Part shown: piece after piece, positions 44,885-56,056 of the stretch | Layout: the number at the start of each line of letters is the position of its first letter | Numbering within the stretch: the stretch's first letter is position 1 | Assembly: GCF_019130065.1 (NCBI RefSeq) | Contig: NZ_JAHSPG010000001.1 | Span: 310,001-374,000 of the forward strand | Direction of reading: 5' to 3' | From: Pinibacter aurantiacus | Lineage (GTDB): Bacteria > Bacteroidota > Bacteroidia > Chitinophagales > Chitinophagaceae | Length of the DNA: 64,000 bases | Position numbers and translations under genes: made by a program | The notes under the pieces: generated by a model | Seen by the model: only the letters and a program-made list of their open reading frames with translations | Databases searched by the model: none | Told to the model about the DNA's origin: nothing

Positions 44885-45904
44885 ATGAAGAAGCAGTGTT
44901 TTTGCCTTTTTATTTGCTGCATATTTCTGTTTTGTGATAAAGTTTTTGCGCAGGAAAAATTTCACACGATTCCGCTACCTGAGGAAATCAGCGGCGTTGC
45001 GGAAGAATTTTCCGGAATGGCATTGTGGAACAATCGCGCATACCTGCTTCCCCAATATGGTGACCAGCAAAAACCAGATCGCCTCGTGGGGGACAACTTC
45101 TTTATTTACAGCATCCTTATCGACAGTATCAATCTCGCATTGGACAATAATATCCCGCTCACGAAATTTCAGAAAATCAAGGTAAAAAATCTGGACAAGT
45201 TACCGAGGGAAGTGAAGGAAGGTTATGAAGGCTTCGAAGCCATTTCAATTGTGAATGGCACGGTGTTCCTGAACATCGAAACTCATGATAACTTCGACAA
45301 TTGTTTTATGCTGAAAGGAAATCTTGACACGGCAACGAACGAACTGACGATTGACACGAGTAAAGTAATACGTCTTAAGCGTGAGTTTAATTTGGAAAAC
45401 GCTGGATTTGAATCCATCACTTATTTACCTTCGGAAAATAAATTACTGACGGCATACGAGGCCAATTTTCACACGGTCAATTATGCCTATCTCGTTGATA
45501 CCGGCTTTACTTCAGAACCTGTCAGAACACAGATCCCGAAGCTGCCATTCCGTATTACAGATCTTTTTGCGGGGGATAAAATTTACGCACTGAACTATTA
45601 TTATCACGGCGATCATGCGATCTATGCGGACTCAACAATCAGTGATATTAAAACAACAATTCCAGAGCTTGCAGAACAACTAAATACTGATCCTGATTAC
45701 CTGAAACAAAAGACTCACGAATATGCAAGGATTGTGTCATTGGAAAGCCTCAGTGACACAAAATGGAAACAGGTGGTCTCTTTTCCGGGATTTACAAATA
45801 ATTGGGAAGGCATGGTCCTATTCCGAAAGGGCGCTTTGATCGTGAGCGACGCGAACAACAACGCGCCGAAGCAGGTGACTACGTTGGCGTACATTGAGTT
45901 TTAA
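44885..45904 (+). CDS. Secreted protein of unknown function, possibly a beta-propeller
   Basis: The 339-residue protein has a signal peptide (about 1-22, cleavage after VFA). The body repeats Gly/Asn/Trp-rich strand patterns such as FSGMALWNNRAYLLPQYG, GYEGFEAISIVNGTVFL and NNWEGMVLFRKGALIVSDANN, reminiscent of esterase/phytase-like propellers. I do not assign an activity. It is plus-strand and stands alone between repeat arrays. Confidence 0.65.
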   Translation: MKKQCFCLFICCIFLFCDKVFAQEKFHTIPLPEEISGVAEEFSGMALWNNRAYLLPQYGDQQKPDRLVGDNFFIYSILIDSINLALDNNIPLTKFQKIKVKNLDKLPREVKEGYEGFEAISIVNGTVFLNIETHDNFDNCFMLKGNLDTATNELTIDTSKVIRLKREFNLENAGFESITYLPSENKLLTAYEANFHTVNYAYLVDTGFTSEPVRTQIPKLPFRITDLFAGDKIYALNYYYHGDHAIYADSTISDIKTTIPELAEQLNTDPDYLKQKTHEYARIVSLESLSDTKWKQVVSFPGFTNNWEGMVLFRKGALIVSDANNNAPKQVTTLAYIEF

Positions 45905-45906
45905 AA

Positions 45907-47238
<1,332 letters not shown>

Positions 47239-47250
47239 CGTAATTTTGCG

Positions 47251-47258
47251 CAAATATA
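47251..47258 (-). promoter_or_regulatory. -7 promoter element of purK
   Basis: Plus-strand CAAATATA reads TATATTTG on the minus strand, an exact TAnnTTTG, and lies 12 bp before the start at 47238, giving a very short leader. Confidence 0.55.
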
Positions 47259-47407
47259 ATGCGTTGCCGTTGATGCATAACCATTTGTTACTACATTGTT
47301 ACCAACAGGCCACGCAAGGCATCAATTTGCACTCCTCAATTCTCCAATGCTCATATTATCAAATTTTCAAATAAACAAATTCACAAGCACTTAACACCCA
47401 CAGGTAT

Positions 47408-47415
47408 TACTTTTG
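47408..47415 (+). promoter_or_regulatory. -7 promoter element of the CarboxypepD-like gene
   Basis: TACTTTTG matches TAnnTTTG exactly, 14 bp before the ATG at 47430. Confidence 0.5.
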
Positions 47416-47429
47416 CAACGTTTAAAAAA

Positions 47430-47798
47430 ATGCATGTTATGAGAGCCTTATTAACAGGGATGTTTTTGAGTGGATTGACGGTGTTTGGCTTTGCAAAAGC
47501 CAATACGCAGTGCAATGGAACGGTGGAGGATAAAATAACAGGACAACCGGTGGAAGGTGCGGTGGTTATTTTGAAAAACAAAGCTGATAACCATGTGTTT
47601 AAGACCATTACGGCAGCCAACGGGAAGTTCATTTTTCCCAGCATAAAAGCCGGCAGTTACGAAACCATCGTCAACTTTCTTGATTACAACAAAAAGCAAA
47701 AAGACATTGTGGTGAAAAGCGGCGCTGAAAACAAACTTGACCTTAAAGTGTCGTTGAGTGCAAATGCGGAAATAAAGGAGATCAGCCCGGTGAAATAA
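47430..47798 (+). CDS. Small exported CarboxypepD_reg-like domain protein
   Basis: The 122-residue protein has a signal peptide (about 1-26) and one CarboxypepD_reg-like beta-sandwich: CNGTVEDKITGQPVEGAVVILKNK and a GSYETIVNFLDYN strand. In SusC proteins this domain precedes the plug; here it is alone. Its function is unknown; it may be a surface or periplasmic scaffold. The start could also be Met4 (MRALL). Confidence 0.8.
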   Translation: MHVMRALLTGMFLSGLTVFGFAKANTQCNGTVEDKITGQPVEGAVVILKNKADNHVFKTITAANGKFIFPSIKAGSYETIVNFLDYNKKQKDIVVKSGAENKLDLKVSLSANAEIKEISPVK

Positions 47799-47871
47799 CA
47801 GGAATTAGGGATTAGAAATTAGGAGTTCAAAATCGCTCCTAATTTCTAATCCCTGATTTCTAATTCCTCAA
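47799..47871. repeat. Tight inverted GGAATTAG / CTAATTCC hairpin array
   Basis: AGGAATTAGGGATTAGAAAT (47802-47821) and its opposite CTCCTAATTTCTAATCC/CTAATTCC (47837-47868), with only about 10 bp loop. It lies between convergent genes and contains the Pgi stop (plus CTA 47860-47862). Confidence 0.9.
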
Positions 47872-49515
47872 CTTCTTCCACGTATTAATCAATCCATTTG
47901 TAGACGAATCATGCGATGTAACCTCAGCATCGTTTTGAAGTTCTGGTAAAATTTTATTCGCTAATTGTTTACCAAGTTCCACGCCCCACTGATCGAAGCT
48001 GTAAATATTCCAGATCACACCTTGTACAAATATTTTGTGCTCGTATAAAGCGATCAACTGGCCTAGCGTAAACGGAGTAATCTTTTTGATCAGGATGGAA
48101 TTCGTTGGTCTGTTGCCTTCAAATACTTTGAAAGGAACCAGTTTTTCGATCTCTTCAGCAGATTTGCCGGATTTCTCCAACTCAGCTTTTGCTTCTTCCG
48201 CAGACTTTCCATTCATCAACGCTTCTGTTTGCGCAAAGAAGTTTGACAACAATTTCGCATGATGGTCGCCAATTGGGTTGTGGCTGATGGCAGGCGCAAT
48301 AAAATCGCAAGGAATAATTGGTGTTCCCTGGTGGATCAATTGATAGAATGCGTGCTGGCCGTTGGTTCCAGGCTCACCCCAAATGATCGGGCCCGTTGCA
48401 TAGGTAACGTGCTTTCCGTTTCTGTCGGTGCTTTTGCCATTGCTTTCCATATTTCCCTGCTGGAAGTATGCTGCAAAACGATGCATGTATTGGTCATAAG
48501 GCAAAATGGCTTCGCTTTGTGTGCCGAAAAAATTAGTGTACCAAAGTCCCACAAGCCCCATCAATACAGGAATATTCTTATCCAGTGAAGTTGCTTTAAA
48601 ATGATTGTCGGTTTCATGCGCGCCTTTCAACAACAATTCGAAGTTATCGTAACCAATTGTCAATGCGATTGATAACCCAATGGCGCTCCACAAAGAATAT
48701 CTGCCTCCTACCCAATCCCAGAACTCAAACATATTCGCTTTGTCGATACCGAATTTCACAACATCTTTTTCATTCGTAGAAAGTGCCACGAAATGTTTTG
48801 CCACAGCCGCTTCATCTTTCGCCGTTTCCATGAACCATGCACGTGCAGTAAGCGCATTGGTCATTGTTTCCTGCGTAGTAAATGTTTTGGAAGCGATAAG
48901 GAAAAGCGTTTCTTCCGGCGTCACTTTCTTAAGTGTCTCGGCGATGTGCGTGCCATCGACGTTTGAAACAAAGTAAGGTTGCATACCATCCTGCCAGTAC
49001 GGTTTCAATGCCTCAGTCACCATTAACGGACCAAGATCGCTACCGCCGATACCAATATTTACAATGTATTTGATTTTTTTGCCGGTATAGCCTTTCCATT
49101 CGCCGCTATGCACTTTGTTGGAAAATGTTCTCATTTGCGCCAGCACTTGCTTAACCTGCGGCATTACGTCTTTTCCTTCAGACAAAATAGGTGTGCCGGA
49201 CAAGTTTCTCAGCGCAACGTGCAACACAGATCTGTCTTCAGTCGCGTTGATCTTATCGCCTTTGAACATTGCCTCAATCCCTTGCTGTACGCCGGTTTCA
49301 TTGGCCAACTGCAACAGAAGTTCTAATGTTTTGTCGGTAATAATATTTTTAGAAAAGTCAATTACAATATCGCCAAATGTGTGGGACAATTTTTTAAATC
49401 TGTCGGCATCCTTTGCAAACAGATCCTTCATCTTAATACTCTTAATGTCGTTATCCTTGTGTTGCTGAAGTGATTTCCATGCACTAGTCTGCGTTGGTGA
49501 TACTGTAGGTAACAT
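47860..49515 (-). CDS. pgi: Glucose-6-phosphate isomerase
   Basis: The 551-residue enzyme interconverts glucose 6-phosphate and fructose 6-phosphate. Signatures visible are the two PGI patterns: a [12 protein letters not shown]-type phosphate loop (about 150-161), the [12 protein letters not shown] segment, ...[16 protein letters not shown], and [26 protein letters not shown] near the C-terminus. Length matches the long (eukaryote-like/proteobacterial) PGI form. The last residues (L-R-N) and stop come from a GGAATTAG repeat. Confidence 0.96.
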   Translation of the reverse strand: MLPTVSPTQTSAWKSLQQHKDNDIKSIKMKDLFAKDADRFKKLSHTFGDIVIDFSKNIITDKTLELLLQLANETGVQQGIEAMFKGDKINATEDRSVLHVALRNLSGTPILSEGKDVMPQVKQVLAQMRTFSNKVHSGEWKGYTGKKIKYIVNIGIGGSDLGPLMVTEALKPYWQDGMQPYFVSNVDGTHIAETLKKVTPEETLFLIASKTFTTQETMTNALTARAWFMETAKDEAAVAKHFVALSTNEKDVVKFGIDKANMFEFWDWVGGRYSLWSAIGLSIALTIGYDNFELLLKGAHETDNHFKATSLDKNIPVLMGLVGLWYTNFFGTQSEAILPYDQYMHRFAAYFQQGNMESNGKSTDRNGKHVTYATGPIIWGEPGTNGQHAFYQLIHQGTPIIPCDFIAPAISHNPIGDHHAKLLSNFFAQTEALMNGKSAEEAKAELEKSGKSAEEIEKLVPFKVFEGNRPTNSILIKKITPFTLGQLIALYEHKIFVQGVIWNIYSFDQWGVELGKQLANKILPELQNDAEVTSHDSSTNGLINTWKKLRN

Positions 49516-49524
49516 AACTATGAT

Positions 49525-49566
49525 AGTTTTTAAGTTTTAAGTTGTGAGTATGAGTTATGAGTTAGA
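49525..49566. repeat. TTTTAAG/TATGAGT heptamer array upstream of pgi
   Basis: TTTTTAAGTTTTAAGTTGTG then AGTATGAGTTATGAGTTAG: six units of purine-type polarity and no right arm. It directly abuts the pgi start region. Confidence 0.7.
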
Positions 49567-49657
49567 AACTTCCGCGTAAATTTAGAAATGTCTTCCCATA
49601 GTTACTCTCTATAATCATCCATTTTGTTGCTGATTGTTATCAATATCTGCACCCAAT

Positions 49658-50677
49658 TTATAGAGTAATTGAATTGATCACATCTAAAGTCTGACGTACC
49701 ATGGCTTCGGATACGTCGAGGTGTGTAACGATGCGTACATGCGTTTCCGATATGGGAATGCAGGCGATCTGATGTTGTTTTAATGCATCTGTGAAAGCCT
49801 TTGCTGTAAAGGGTTTCTTGATTTCGAAGATCAGGATATTCGTTTCAACCGGCATTATGTTGCCTACAAAGTTTTTGGCACTCAGCACATTTGCAATTTG
49901 TTTGGCGTGTGTATGATCAAGCTCAAGCCTGCTGACGTTGTTTTTCAAAGCATATAAACCTGTCGCTGCCATATAGCCCGCCTGTCTCATTCCTCCGCCC
50001 AATACTTTTCTTACGCGCCGGGCTTTGTTGATGAAGGCCTTCGATCCAATGAGAATACTGCCTATCGGGCAACCCAGCCCTTTATTCAAGCAAACGGAAA
50101 TGCTGTCAAATACTTCTCCGTATTGTGCAGGCGTTTCTTTTTTAGCAACCAGCGCATTAAACAGTCTTGCGCCATCAAGGTGCAGTTGCAGGTTATTATC
50201 GGTACAAACTTTTCTGATCTTCTTAATTTCCTCAAAATCGTAGCAGGAACCGCCGCCCCTGTTGGAAGTATTTTCAAGGCAAACGAGCGAAGTCCGGGCT
50301 TTATGCACATCGTCCGGATTAATGGCTTCAGCAACCTGGTCGGCCGTTATCCTGCCGTTGTTGCCTTCTATTGGCCTTGCCTGCGAGGATGAATTGAATG
50401 CTATTCCGCCGCCTTCGTAAATATAAACGTGTGCATTTTTCTCACAAATCACTTCATCGCCGGGTTGTGTGTGGCATTTGATGGCTATCTGGTTACTCAT
50501 CGTTCCAGTCGGACAATACAGCGCGGCTTCCTTTCCAAAAAGTGTCGCAGCATACTCCTGTAATTCGTTTACCGTGGTATCTTCTCCAAACACATCATCC
50601 CCCACTTGCGCACTCATCATCGCATCCATCATTGCAGGTGTTGGCTTCGTAAAAGTATCCGAACGAAAGTCTATCAT
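49658..50677 (-). CDS. ltaE: Low-specificity L-threonine aldolase
   Basis: The 339-residue PLP enzyme cleaves threonine (and allo-threonine) to glycine and acetaldehyde. It shows DFRSDTFTKPTPAMMDAM, VGDDVFGED at the N-terminus, the stacking His83 in EKNAHVYIYEGGG, the pyridine-binding Asp in LHLDGARL (about 166-172), and the PLP Lys199 in CLNKGLGCPIGS. Length and motifs are normal for the family. Confidence 0.95.
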   Translation of the reverse strand: MIDFRSDTFTKPTPAMMDAMMSAQVGDDVFGEDTTVNELQEYAATLFGKEAALYCPTGTMSNQIAIKCHTQPGDEVICEKNAHVYIYEGGGIAFNSSSQARPIEGNNGRITADQVAEAINPDDVHKARTSLVCLENTSNRGGGSCYDFEEIKKIRKVCTDNNLQLHLDGARLFNALVAKKETPAQYGEVFDSISVCLNKGLGCPIGSILIGSKAFINKARRVRKVLGGGMRQAGYMAATGLYALKNNVSRLELDHTHAKQIANVLSAKNFVGNIMPVETNILIFEIKKPFTAKAFTDALKQHQIACIPISETHVRIVTHLDVSEAMVRQTLDVINSITL

Positions 50678-50704
50678 GGTGTGAGTTATTAAAGAGACAC
50701 GAAA

Positions 50705-50825
50705 ATAAACTGAATAATTGAATAACCGAATAACTGATTAACTGAATAACTGAAGGTCGAATTTCAATTTTATACTACGCATATCAAACATTCAGTTATT
50801 CAGTCATTCAGTTATTCAGTTATTG
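50705..50825. repeat. Inverted AATAACTG / CAGTTATT arrays upstream of the threonine aldolase gene
   Basis: Left arm 50705-50755 with about five 8-bp units and right arm 50788-50825 with about five units, 33 bp apart; between two codirectional minus-strand genes. Confidence 0.9.
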
Positions 50826-50859
50826 CAAAAACAAAACAGCCCCCGAAAACCGGAGGCTG
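50825..50859 (-). terminator. Intrinsic terminator after secDF
   Basis: On the minus strand CAGCCTCCG and CGGGGGCTG form a 9-bp stem with one G-T pair and a five-base loop, followed by TTTTGTTTTT. It lies about 30 bp beyond the secDF stop. Confidence 0.85.
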
Positions 50860-50887
50860 CTTTGTTATATAATCTCTCTAAAGATAA

Positions 50888-53800
50888 TTATGATTTTGCT
50901 GTAGTCGTCGCTGCAGGTGCAGTTGTTTTAGGTTCGTGGTGAACCAAGTCTGCTTCTCCTAAAGGTTTGTTTTTGCCGAAATCCACAAGGATCGGAGCAG
51001 CAACGAAGATAGAAGAATATGTACCTGTGATAACACCGATCAACATTGCGAACGCAAATCCTTTTGTTACTTCACCACCTACCAGGAACAGGATCAGGAT
51101 GGTTAAGAACACAGTTAAGGACGTCATGATCGTACGGCTCAATGTATCGTTGATTGATTTATTGATGATTTGACCTCTTGTTGCGCCTCTCATGTTTTTA
51201 GCATTTTCACGCACACGGTCAAATACGATTACCGTATCGTTCATTGAGAAACCAATCACCGTTAGGATCGCAGCGATAAAGTGCTGGTCGATCTCCAATG
51301 GGAACGGTACTATGTTTTTAAAGAACGAGAACACTGCCAATGTTACCAATACGTCGTGCAACAAAGAGAAGATTGTACCCAAAGAGAATCTCCAGTCGCG
51401 GAAACGTAGGAAGATATAGATCGCAATGATCAGCAATGACCAGAACGTAGCCCATTTAGCACCGCTCTTCAAGTCATCAGAGATCGTAGGACTTACTTTT
51501 TTAGAACCTTGCAGGTTTTTCTTTACGAAATCATCGTGAGATACATTGTTTCCAAGGAATGGTTTCAAACCTTCGTACAATTTGTTTTGTACAAGAGTGT
51601 CTGTGCTCAAACCTTCCTGGTGGATCAGGTAATCCGTAGTGATGTCCAAATGGCTGTTGTCGCCATAAGTTTTGATCAATGGGAACTTACCAAATTCTTT
51701 ATCCAATGCATTTCTAACATCATCAGCGTGAACTGGTTTGTCAAATTTCACGATGTAGCTACGGCCACCGCTGAACTCAACACCTTCGTTGAAACCGTTG
51801 AAAACAGCAGTCACACCAAGGATCAATACTACTACAGAGATCGCGTAAGCTACTTTTCTGTACTCAACAAATTTGTAAGCCGCGTGCTTGAACACTTTGC
51901 GGGAAATGTTTGTAAAGTAGTTAAAGTGACGTTGTTTCTGAGTATAGAAATCAGTGATCAGGCGTGATACAAGGATACCACAGAACAATGATAACAAGAT
52001 ACCAAGGATCTGCGTAGTGGCGAATCCTTTAACAGGACCTAAACCAAAGTAGAACAATATTAATGCAGTCAGCAAAGTAGTAACGTGCGCATCCAATACC
52101 GGAGGTAGTGAACGGCGGTAACCATCTTTTACAGCCTGGTGATAGTTTTTACCTTTTGTAAGTTCCTCTTTGATACGCTCAAAGATGATTACGTTCGTAT
52201 CCACGGCCATACCGATGGTCAATACCAAACCGGCAATACCAGGAGCAGTCAACGTAGCACCCAATGCGCTCAATACACCGATCGTGAACAACAAGTTCAG
52301 GATAAGGGCGATGTTAGCCACCCAACCCGCAGTGTTGTAGTAGATCAGCATCAAAGCGAAGATTACTACAAATGATATAGCGAATGCCATAGTACCACCT
52401 TTGATGGCTTCTTTACCCAAAGTAGGTCCTACAACTTGCTCTTGAACGATTTTAGCTGGAGCATCCAGTTTACCACTCTTAAGAATGTTCGCCAAATCCT
52501 GACCTTCAGCTGCTGTGAAGTTTCCAGAGATTGAAGAACGACCGCCTGTGATTGGTTCGTTTACATTTGGAGCAGAATAAACGATGTCATCCAATACGAT
52601 AGCAATAGAACGGCCAACGTTGTCGCCAGTCATTTTTGCCCATACCTTCTCTCCTTGTTTATTCATATCCATGCTAACAGTAACCTGGCCGGCGCTCATT
52701 GGATTGTAATCCTGGTTTGCATCTGTGATCACTTCTCCTTCCAATTTTGCTTTGGTTGTTCCAGGAACAGTTTTGATAGCATATACTGGTAAATATTCAG
52801 ATACTTTGCCGCTCTCTTTATTTTTCTCCGCCATGCCATACAGGAATTTCAAATCAGCAGGCAGGCTATTTTTTACAGCAGGGCTGTTGAAATACAAATT
52901 AGCTACTGAAGTGTCCTTCACACTCACCATGGCAACATATGGAGCAAGGTCCATTTTGTCGCCCTGTTTTTGTGGGAAAAGGAACTGAACTGAAGCAAAC
53001 AAAGGATGCTCGAGTTTCAATTGTTCAGGCGTTTTTGCCGCAGCAGCAGTGTTTTGAGCACCACCCTTCATCTGTTCAGACAAAGACTTAGTTGTATCGT
53101 GAGCAGCGGTAGCACTTGTATCAGCTTTTACAGCAGTAGAGTCGACAGCTTTACCTCCTTTTAAGGAAGTAGCAAGTGCCTCATCTGCAGCAACAACTGA
53201 ATTTGCGATCTCGCTCAGTTTGTATACTTCCCAGAACTGAAGGTTCGCAGTGCTTTGCAAGTATTTTCTAACCCTGTCAGGATCAGTTGCACCAGCAAGC
53301 TCAACTGTGATGATACCTTTGTTTTCGTCAAGGTTGATGTTAGGCTGAGCCACACCAAACTTGTCGATACGTTTGCTCAATACCTGGAAAGTCTGCTTCA
53401 TCGCAGCACTTGCCTGATCGCGTATATAGCTAACGGTTGCATCGTCAGATGCGTTTGCTTTTAATTTGTTACGTGTACTGTTGGAGAACAAAGGCGCAAG
53501 GGGTTGACCCGGATTTTGCTCTTTGTACACCTGTGCAAAAAGAGTGATGAAGTCGGTAGCACTAGTAGATTTCCGGTGTACTGCTTCTTCAATGGCTTTT
53601 TTCAATGCAGGATCCGCGGGATTGTTACTTAAATTTCTGATAAGGCCATCCAAAGCGACATCCATAGTTACGTTGATGCCACCTTGTAAGTCAAGACCAA
53701 AAAGCAATTCACTTTCTTTTGCTTTCTGATAGCTTTGACCCCACCAGGTAATTTTTTGATCACGGGTACTGTCTAACAAATGTTGCAATCGTTCTTTTTT

Positions 53801-54007
53801 AATATCACCCAGTGAATCCTCATAAAGAGCTTGCGCTTCTTTATTTCCAGGATATTTTGCCTCAGCCGTTTGGTAATTGGTTTTTACATAACGGAGTGCC
53901 TTTTCTTCCATGGCTTTTTCGTGATTGTTCACAAACCAAGTAAAGGAAAGCTGGTAAAGGGATATTAAAATCAAAAAAGCAGCAAAAATGCTTACCAAAC
54001 TTCTCAT
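50888..54007 (-). CDS. secDF: SecDF fusion protein-export membrane protein
   Basis: The 1039-residue protein joins SecD and SecF, as is common in Bacteroidota. The N-terminal helix (about 5-20) precedes FGLDLQGGINVTMDV and a SecD periplasmic P1 region with a long low-complexity insert (about 280-340, Ala/Thr/Lys-rich). The SecD membrane half has VGPTLGKEAIKGG and AVDTNVIIFERIKEEL. The SecF half has FNEGVEFSGGRSYIV, DIKSGAKWATFWSLL-like helices and GFSMNDTVIVFDRVREN. SecDF uses proton motive force to help pull proteins through SecYEG. Its promoter and terminator are both clear. Confidence 0.95.
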   Translation of the reverse strand: MRSLVSIFAAFLILISLYQLSFTWFVNNHEKAMEEKALRYVKTNYQTAEAKYPGNKEAQALYEDSLGDIKKERLQHLLDSTRDQKITWWGQSYQKAKESELLFGLDLQGGINVTMDVALDGLIRNLSNNPADPALKKAIEEAVHRKSTSATDFITLFAQVYKEQNPGQPLAPLFSNSTRNKLKANASDDATVSYIRDQASAAMKQTFQVLSKRIDKFGVAQPNINLDENKGIITVELAGATDPDRVRKYLQSTANLQFWEVYKLSEIANSVVAADEALATSLKGGKAVDSTAVKADTSATAAHDTTKSLSEQMKGGAQNTAAAAKTPEQLKLEHPLFASVQFLFPQKQGDKMDLAPYVAMVSVKDTSVANLYFNSPAVKNSLPADLKFLYGMAEKNKESGKVSEYLPVYAIKTVPGTTKAKLEGEVITDANQDYNPMSAGQVTVSMDMNKQGEKVWAKMTGDNVGRSIAIVLDDIVYSAPNVNEPITGGRSSISGNFTAAEGQDLANILKSGKLDAPAKIVQEQVVGPTLGKEAIKGGTMAFAISFVVIFALMLIYYNTAGWVANIALILNLLFTIGVLSALGATLTAPGIAGLVLTIGMAVDTNVIIFERIKEELTKGKNYHQAVKDGYRRSLPPVLDAHVTTLLTALILFYFGLGPVKGFATTQILGILLSLFCGILVSRLITDFYTQKQRHFNYFTNISRKVFKHAAYKFVEYRKVAYAISVVVLILGVTAVFNGFNEGVEFSGGRSYIVKFDKPVHADDVRNALDKEFGKFPLIKTYGDNSHLDITTDYLIHQEGLSTDTLVQNKLYEGLKPFLGNNVSHDDFVKKNLQGSKKVSPTISDDLKSGAKWATFWSLLIIAIYIFLRFRDWRFSLGTIFSLLHDVLVTLAVFSFFKNIVPFPLEIDQHFIAAILTVIGFSMNDTVIVFDRVRENAKNMRGATRGQIINKSINDTLSRTIMTSLTVFLTILILFLVGGEVTKGFAFAMLIGVITGTYSSIFVAAPILVDFGKNKPLGEADLVHHEPKTTAPAATTTAKS

Positions 54008-54047
54008 TGAGATTCTTTGTTACGTTTACGAATTTTTTAAAGAGTGG

Positions 54048-54055
54048 CAAATATA
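54048..54055 (-). promoter_or_regulatory. -7 promoter element of secDF
   Basis: Plus-strand CAAATATA reads TATATTTG on the minus strand. It lies 41 bp before the secDF start. Confidence 0.5.
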
Positions 54056-54167
54056 GGATTTACAATGAAATTTTGACATATCCAACCAATATTCTTATTA
54101 TATAGGCTCAATGCCCAGGAATGGGTAAATTTGAAAGAAGAACTTTCTTTTTTAAAAGAACAACAAA

Positions 54168-55496
54168 ATGCACCCGATTCTTAAAATTTATCCGGTGGCC
54201 GCATTGGCTTTTTTCTGCGCCTGTGGTCATGCCAAAAAAGCACAATCTATTGAAGTAAACCCGCCGGCGGCAGACAGTAGCCAGGTTAATGAAACCGGAA
54301 ACGATGTCTCAAACTCTTCAGATAAATTAATTGAAAATATATTAAAGGCTTATCCACAATATTTTGATTCTATTCTCGCAAAAAGGAAAGATCTCAAGCT
54401 CCAGATCATTTATACTGCCATTGACAGAAATAAGAAAAACCAGCCATCGTTTGTCAGCCACTATTTTAACGTAAATGCCGACAATTACTTCTACCCTGCG
54501 TCGACAGTAAAAATGCCTGTTGCACTTTTGGCGCTCCAAAAACTCAACGAGCTAAATATTAAAGGTGTGGATAAAAATACCAGCTTTATTACCGAAACTG
54601 GTTTCGAAGGTGAAACACCGGTTTACAATGATCCCAATACTCCGGATGGCCGGCCAACAATTGCCAACTATGTTCGAAAGATATTCCTGGTGAGTGACAA
54701 CGACGCTTATAACCGATTGTATGAATTTCTGGGCCAGGAATACATCAACGATCATCTGCATGGGATGGGCTACAATAGTCCCTGCATTGTTCACCGCCTG
54801 GAAGTCTCAATGAACGAGGAGCAGCACAGAAATACCAATCCTGTCAAGTTTTTAGACTCTGCTAATAACGTTTTGTATTCCCAACCGCTGCAAAGAAGCA
54901 ATTTCGTTTACCCTGACCGACATGATTCTGTTGCGAACGCTTATTACAAAAATGGAGAGTTGATCAACCAACCGATGAATTTTTCCCGCAAAAACAAAAT
55001 AAGCCTGCAGGATCTTACCAATATTCTCAAAAGCATTCTTTTTCCGCAAGAAGTTGCTCCAAACCAGCGGTTCAATCTAACGGAGGAAGATTATGCACTT
55101 GTAAAAAAATACATGTCGCAATTTCCGGGCGAAACGACTTTTCCGCAGTATGACACGACTGAATTTTATGATGCGTACGTAAAACTCTTAAAGTATGGCA
55201 GCGGGAAAGGCACGTTGCCAAAGCAGATCCGCATATTTAATAAGGAAGGCGATGCGTATGGGTTTCTTACGGATATTGCGTACATCGCAGACTTTGAGAA
55301 CAACATAGAATTCATGCTAAGCGCCACAATCTATTGCAACAGCGACGGCGTGATGAACGACGATCACTATGACTACGACACGGTTGGTTATCCATATTTA
55401 AAGCATCTCGGTGAAGTTTTCTACAACTACGAACTCCAACGCAAAAGAAAGCACGCACCGGATCTCTCCAACTTCAAAATAACATACGACAAATAG
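54168..55496 (+). CDS. Class A beta-lactamase-like serine hydrolase, probable lipoprotein
   Basis: The 442-residue protein has a lipoprotein-like N-terminus with Cys17/Cys19 (AALAFFCAC), a disordered linker and a beta-lactamase/transpeptidase-like domain. The active-site signatures SxxK (YPASTVKMP, Ser112-Lys115) and SDN (LVSDNDAY, 176-178) are both present. A KTG-type third motif is not obvious near the C-terminus (FNKEGDAYG is the nearest). It may hydrolyse beta-lactams, or act as a D-Ala-D-Ala-type hydrolase. The C-terminal Lys/Arg/His-rich segment (RKRKHAPD) is not typical of secreted class A enzymes. Confidence 0.75.
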   Translation: MHPILKIYPVAALAFFCACGHAKKAQSIEVNPPAADSSQVNETGNDVSNSSDKLIENILKAYPQYFDSILAKRKDLKLQIIYTAIDRNKKNQPSFVSHYFNVNADNYFYPASTVKMPVALLALQKLNELNIKGVDKNTSFITETGFEGETPVYNDPNTPDGRPTIANYVRKIFLVSDNDAYNRLYEFLGQEYINDHLHGMGYNSPCIVHRLEVSMNEEQHRNTNPVKFLDSANNVLYSQPLQRSNFVYPDRHDSVANAYYKNGELINQPMNFSRKNKISLQDLTNILKSILFPQEVAPNQRFNLTEEDYALVKKYMSQFPGETTFPQYDTTEFYDAYVKLLKYGSGKGTLPKQIRIFNKEGDAYGFLTDIAYIADFENNIEFMLSATIYCNSDGVMNDDHYDYDTVGYPYLKHLGEVFYNYELQRKRKHAPDLSNFKITYDK

Positions 55497-55501
55497 CGTC
55501 A

Positions 55502-55712
55502 ATTTCACGCAAAGGCACAAAGGGAAAACAAAGGGCGCAAAGGGAGTTTGTTTCTCGCAGCGAAACCGGCGGAGCTACAATGCAGCGGTCTTTTACCTGA
55601 GATCACGGATATAATTACTGCAACCTAAAAACGTGAGAGCGCCTTTGCGTGAAATCTTTGCGTCCTTTGTTTTCCCTTTGTGCCTTTGCGTGAAACCTCA
55701 TGCGTGAAACGC
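55502..55712. repeat. Inverted CGCAAAG / CTTTGCG arrays
   Basis: The left arm (55506-55547) reads CGCAAAG GCACAAA GGGAAAA CAAAGGG CGCAAAG. The right arm (55639-55712) is the reverse, with TTTCACGCA-type ends. The arms flank about 90 bp. The last four codons (A-F-H-A) and stop of the ABM gene come from this array. Confidence 0.85.
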
Positions 55713-56042
55713 CTTGCTGTCCGCTGGGGATTCTTCTCTGCTGAACATGCCGTAGTCGCGTTTAACTTCGGCTATGCGGAGGTGGTAGTCTTTGAAAATA
55801 TGCGAGCGCCCTTCTGATTGTGCATGTCGATGGGCCTCGACATTTCGCCACTCTTTTATTGCTTCTTCATTTTCCCAAAATGAAAGCGACAATAACTTTT
55901 GCGGATCGGCAAGGCTTTGAAATCTTTCGATGGAAATAAAGCCCGGAATATCCGCCAGCAGTGGTTTTAACGATGAGGCTATTGCAAGGTATTCGTCCTT
56001 TTCATTTTCATTTGGAACTACTTCGAAAATTACTGCTATCAT
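55698..56042 (-). CDS. Antibiotic biosynthesis monooxygenase (ABM) domain protein
   Basis: The 114-residue protein has the ABM fold pattern: MIAVIFEVVPNENEKDEYLA, then SFWENEEAIKEWRNVEAHRHAQ with the typical W and H residues. Such proteins range from quinone-forming monooxygenases to haem-degrading enzymes. It lies 14 bp after a P450 gene on the same strand and is likely cotranscribed with it. Its C-terminus (AFHA) comes from a repeat array. Confidence 0.8.
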   Translation of the reverse strand: MIAVIFEVVPNENEKDEYLAIASSLKPLLADIPGFISIERFQSLADPQKLLSLSFWENEEAIKEWRNVEAHRHAQSEGRSHIFKDYHLRIAEVKRDYGMFSREESPADSKAFHA

Positions 56043-56056
56043 AATATTTGATTTGT

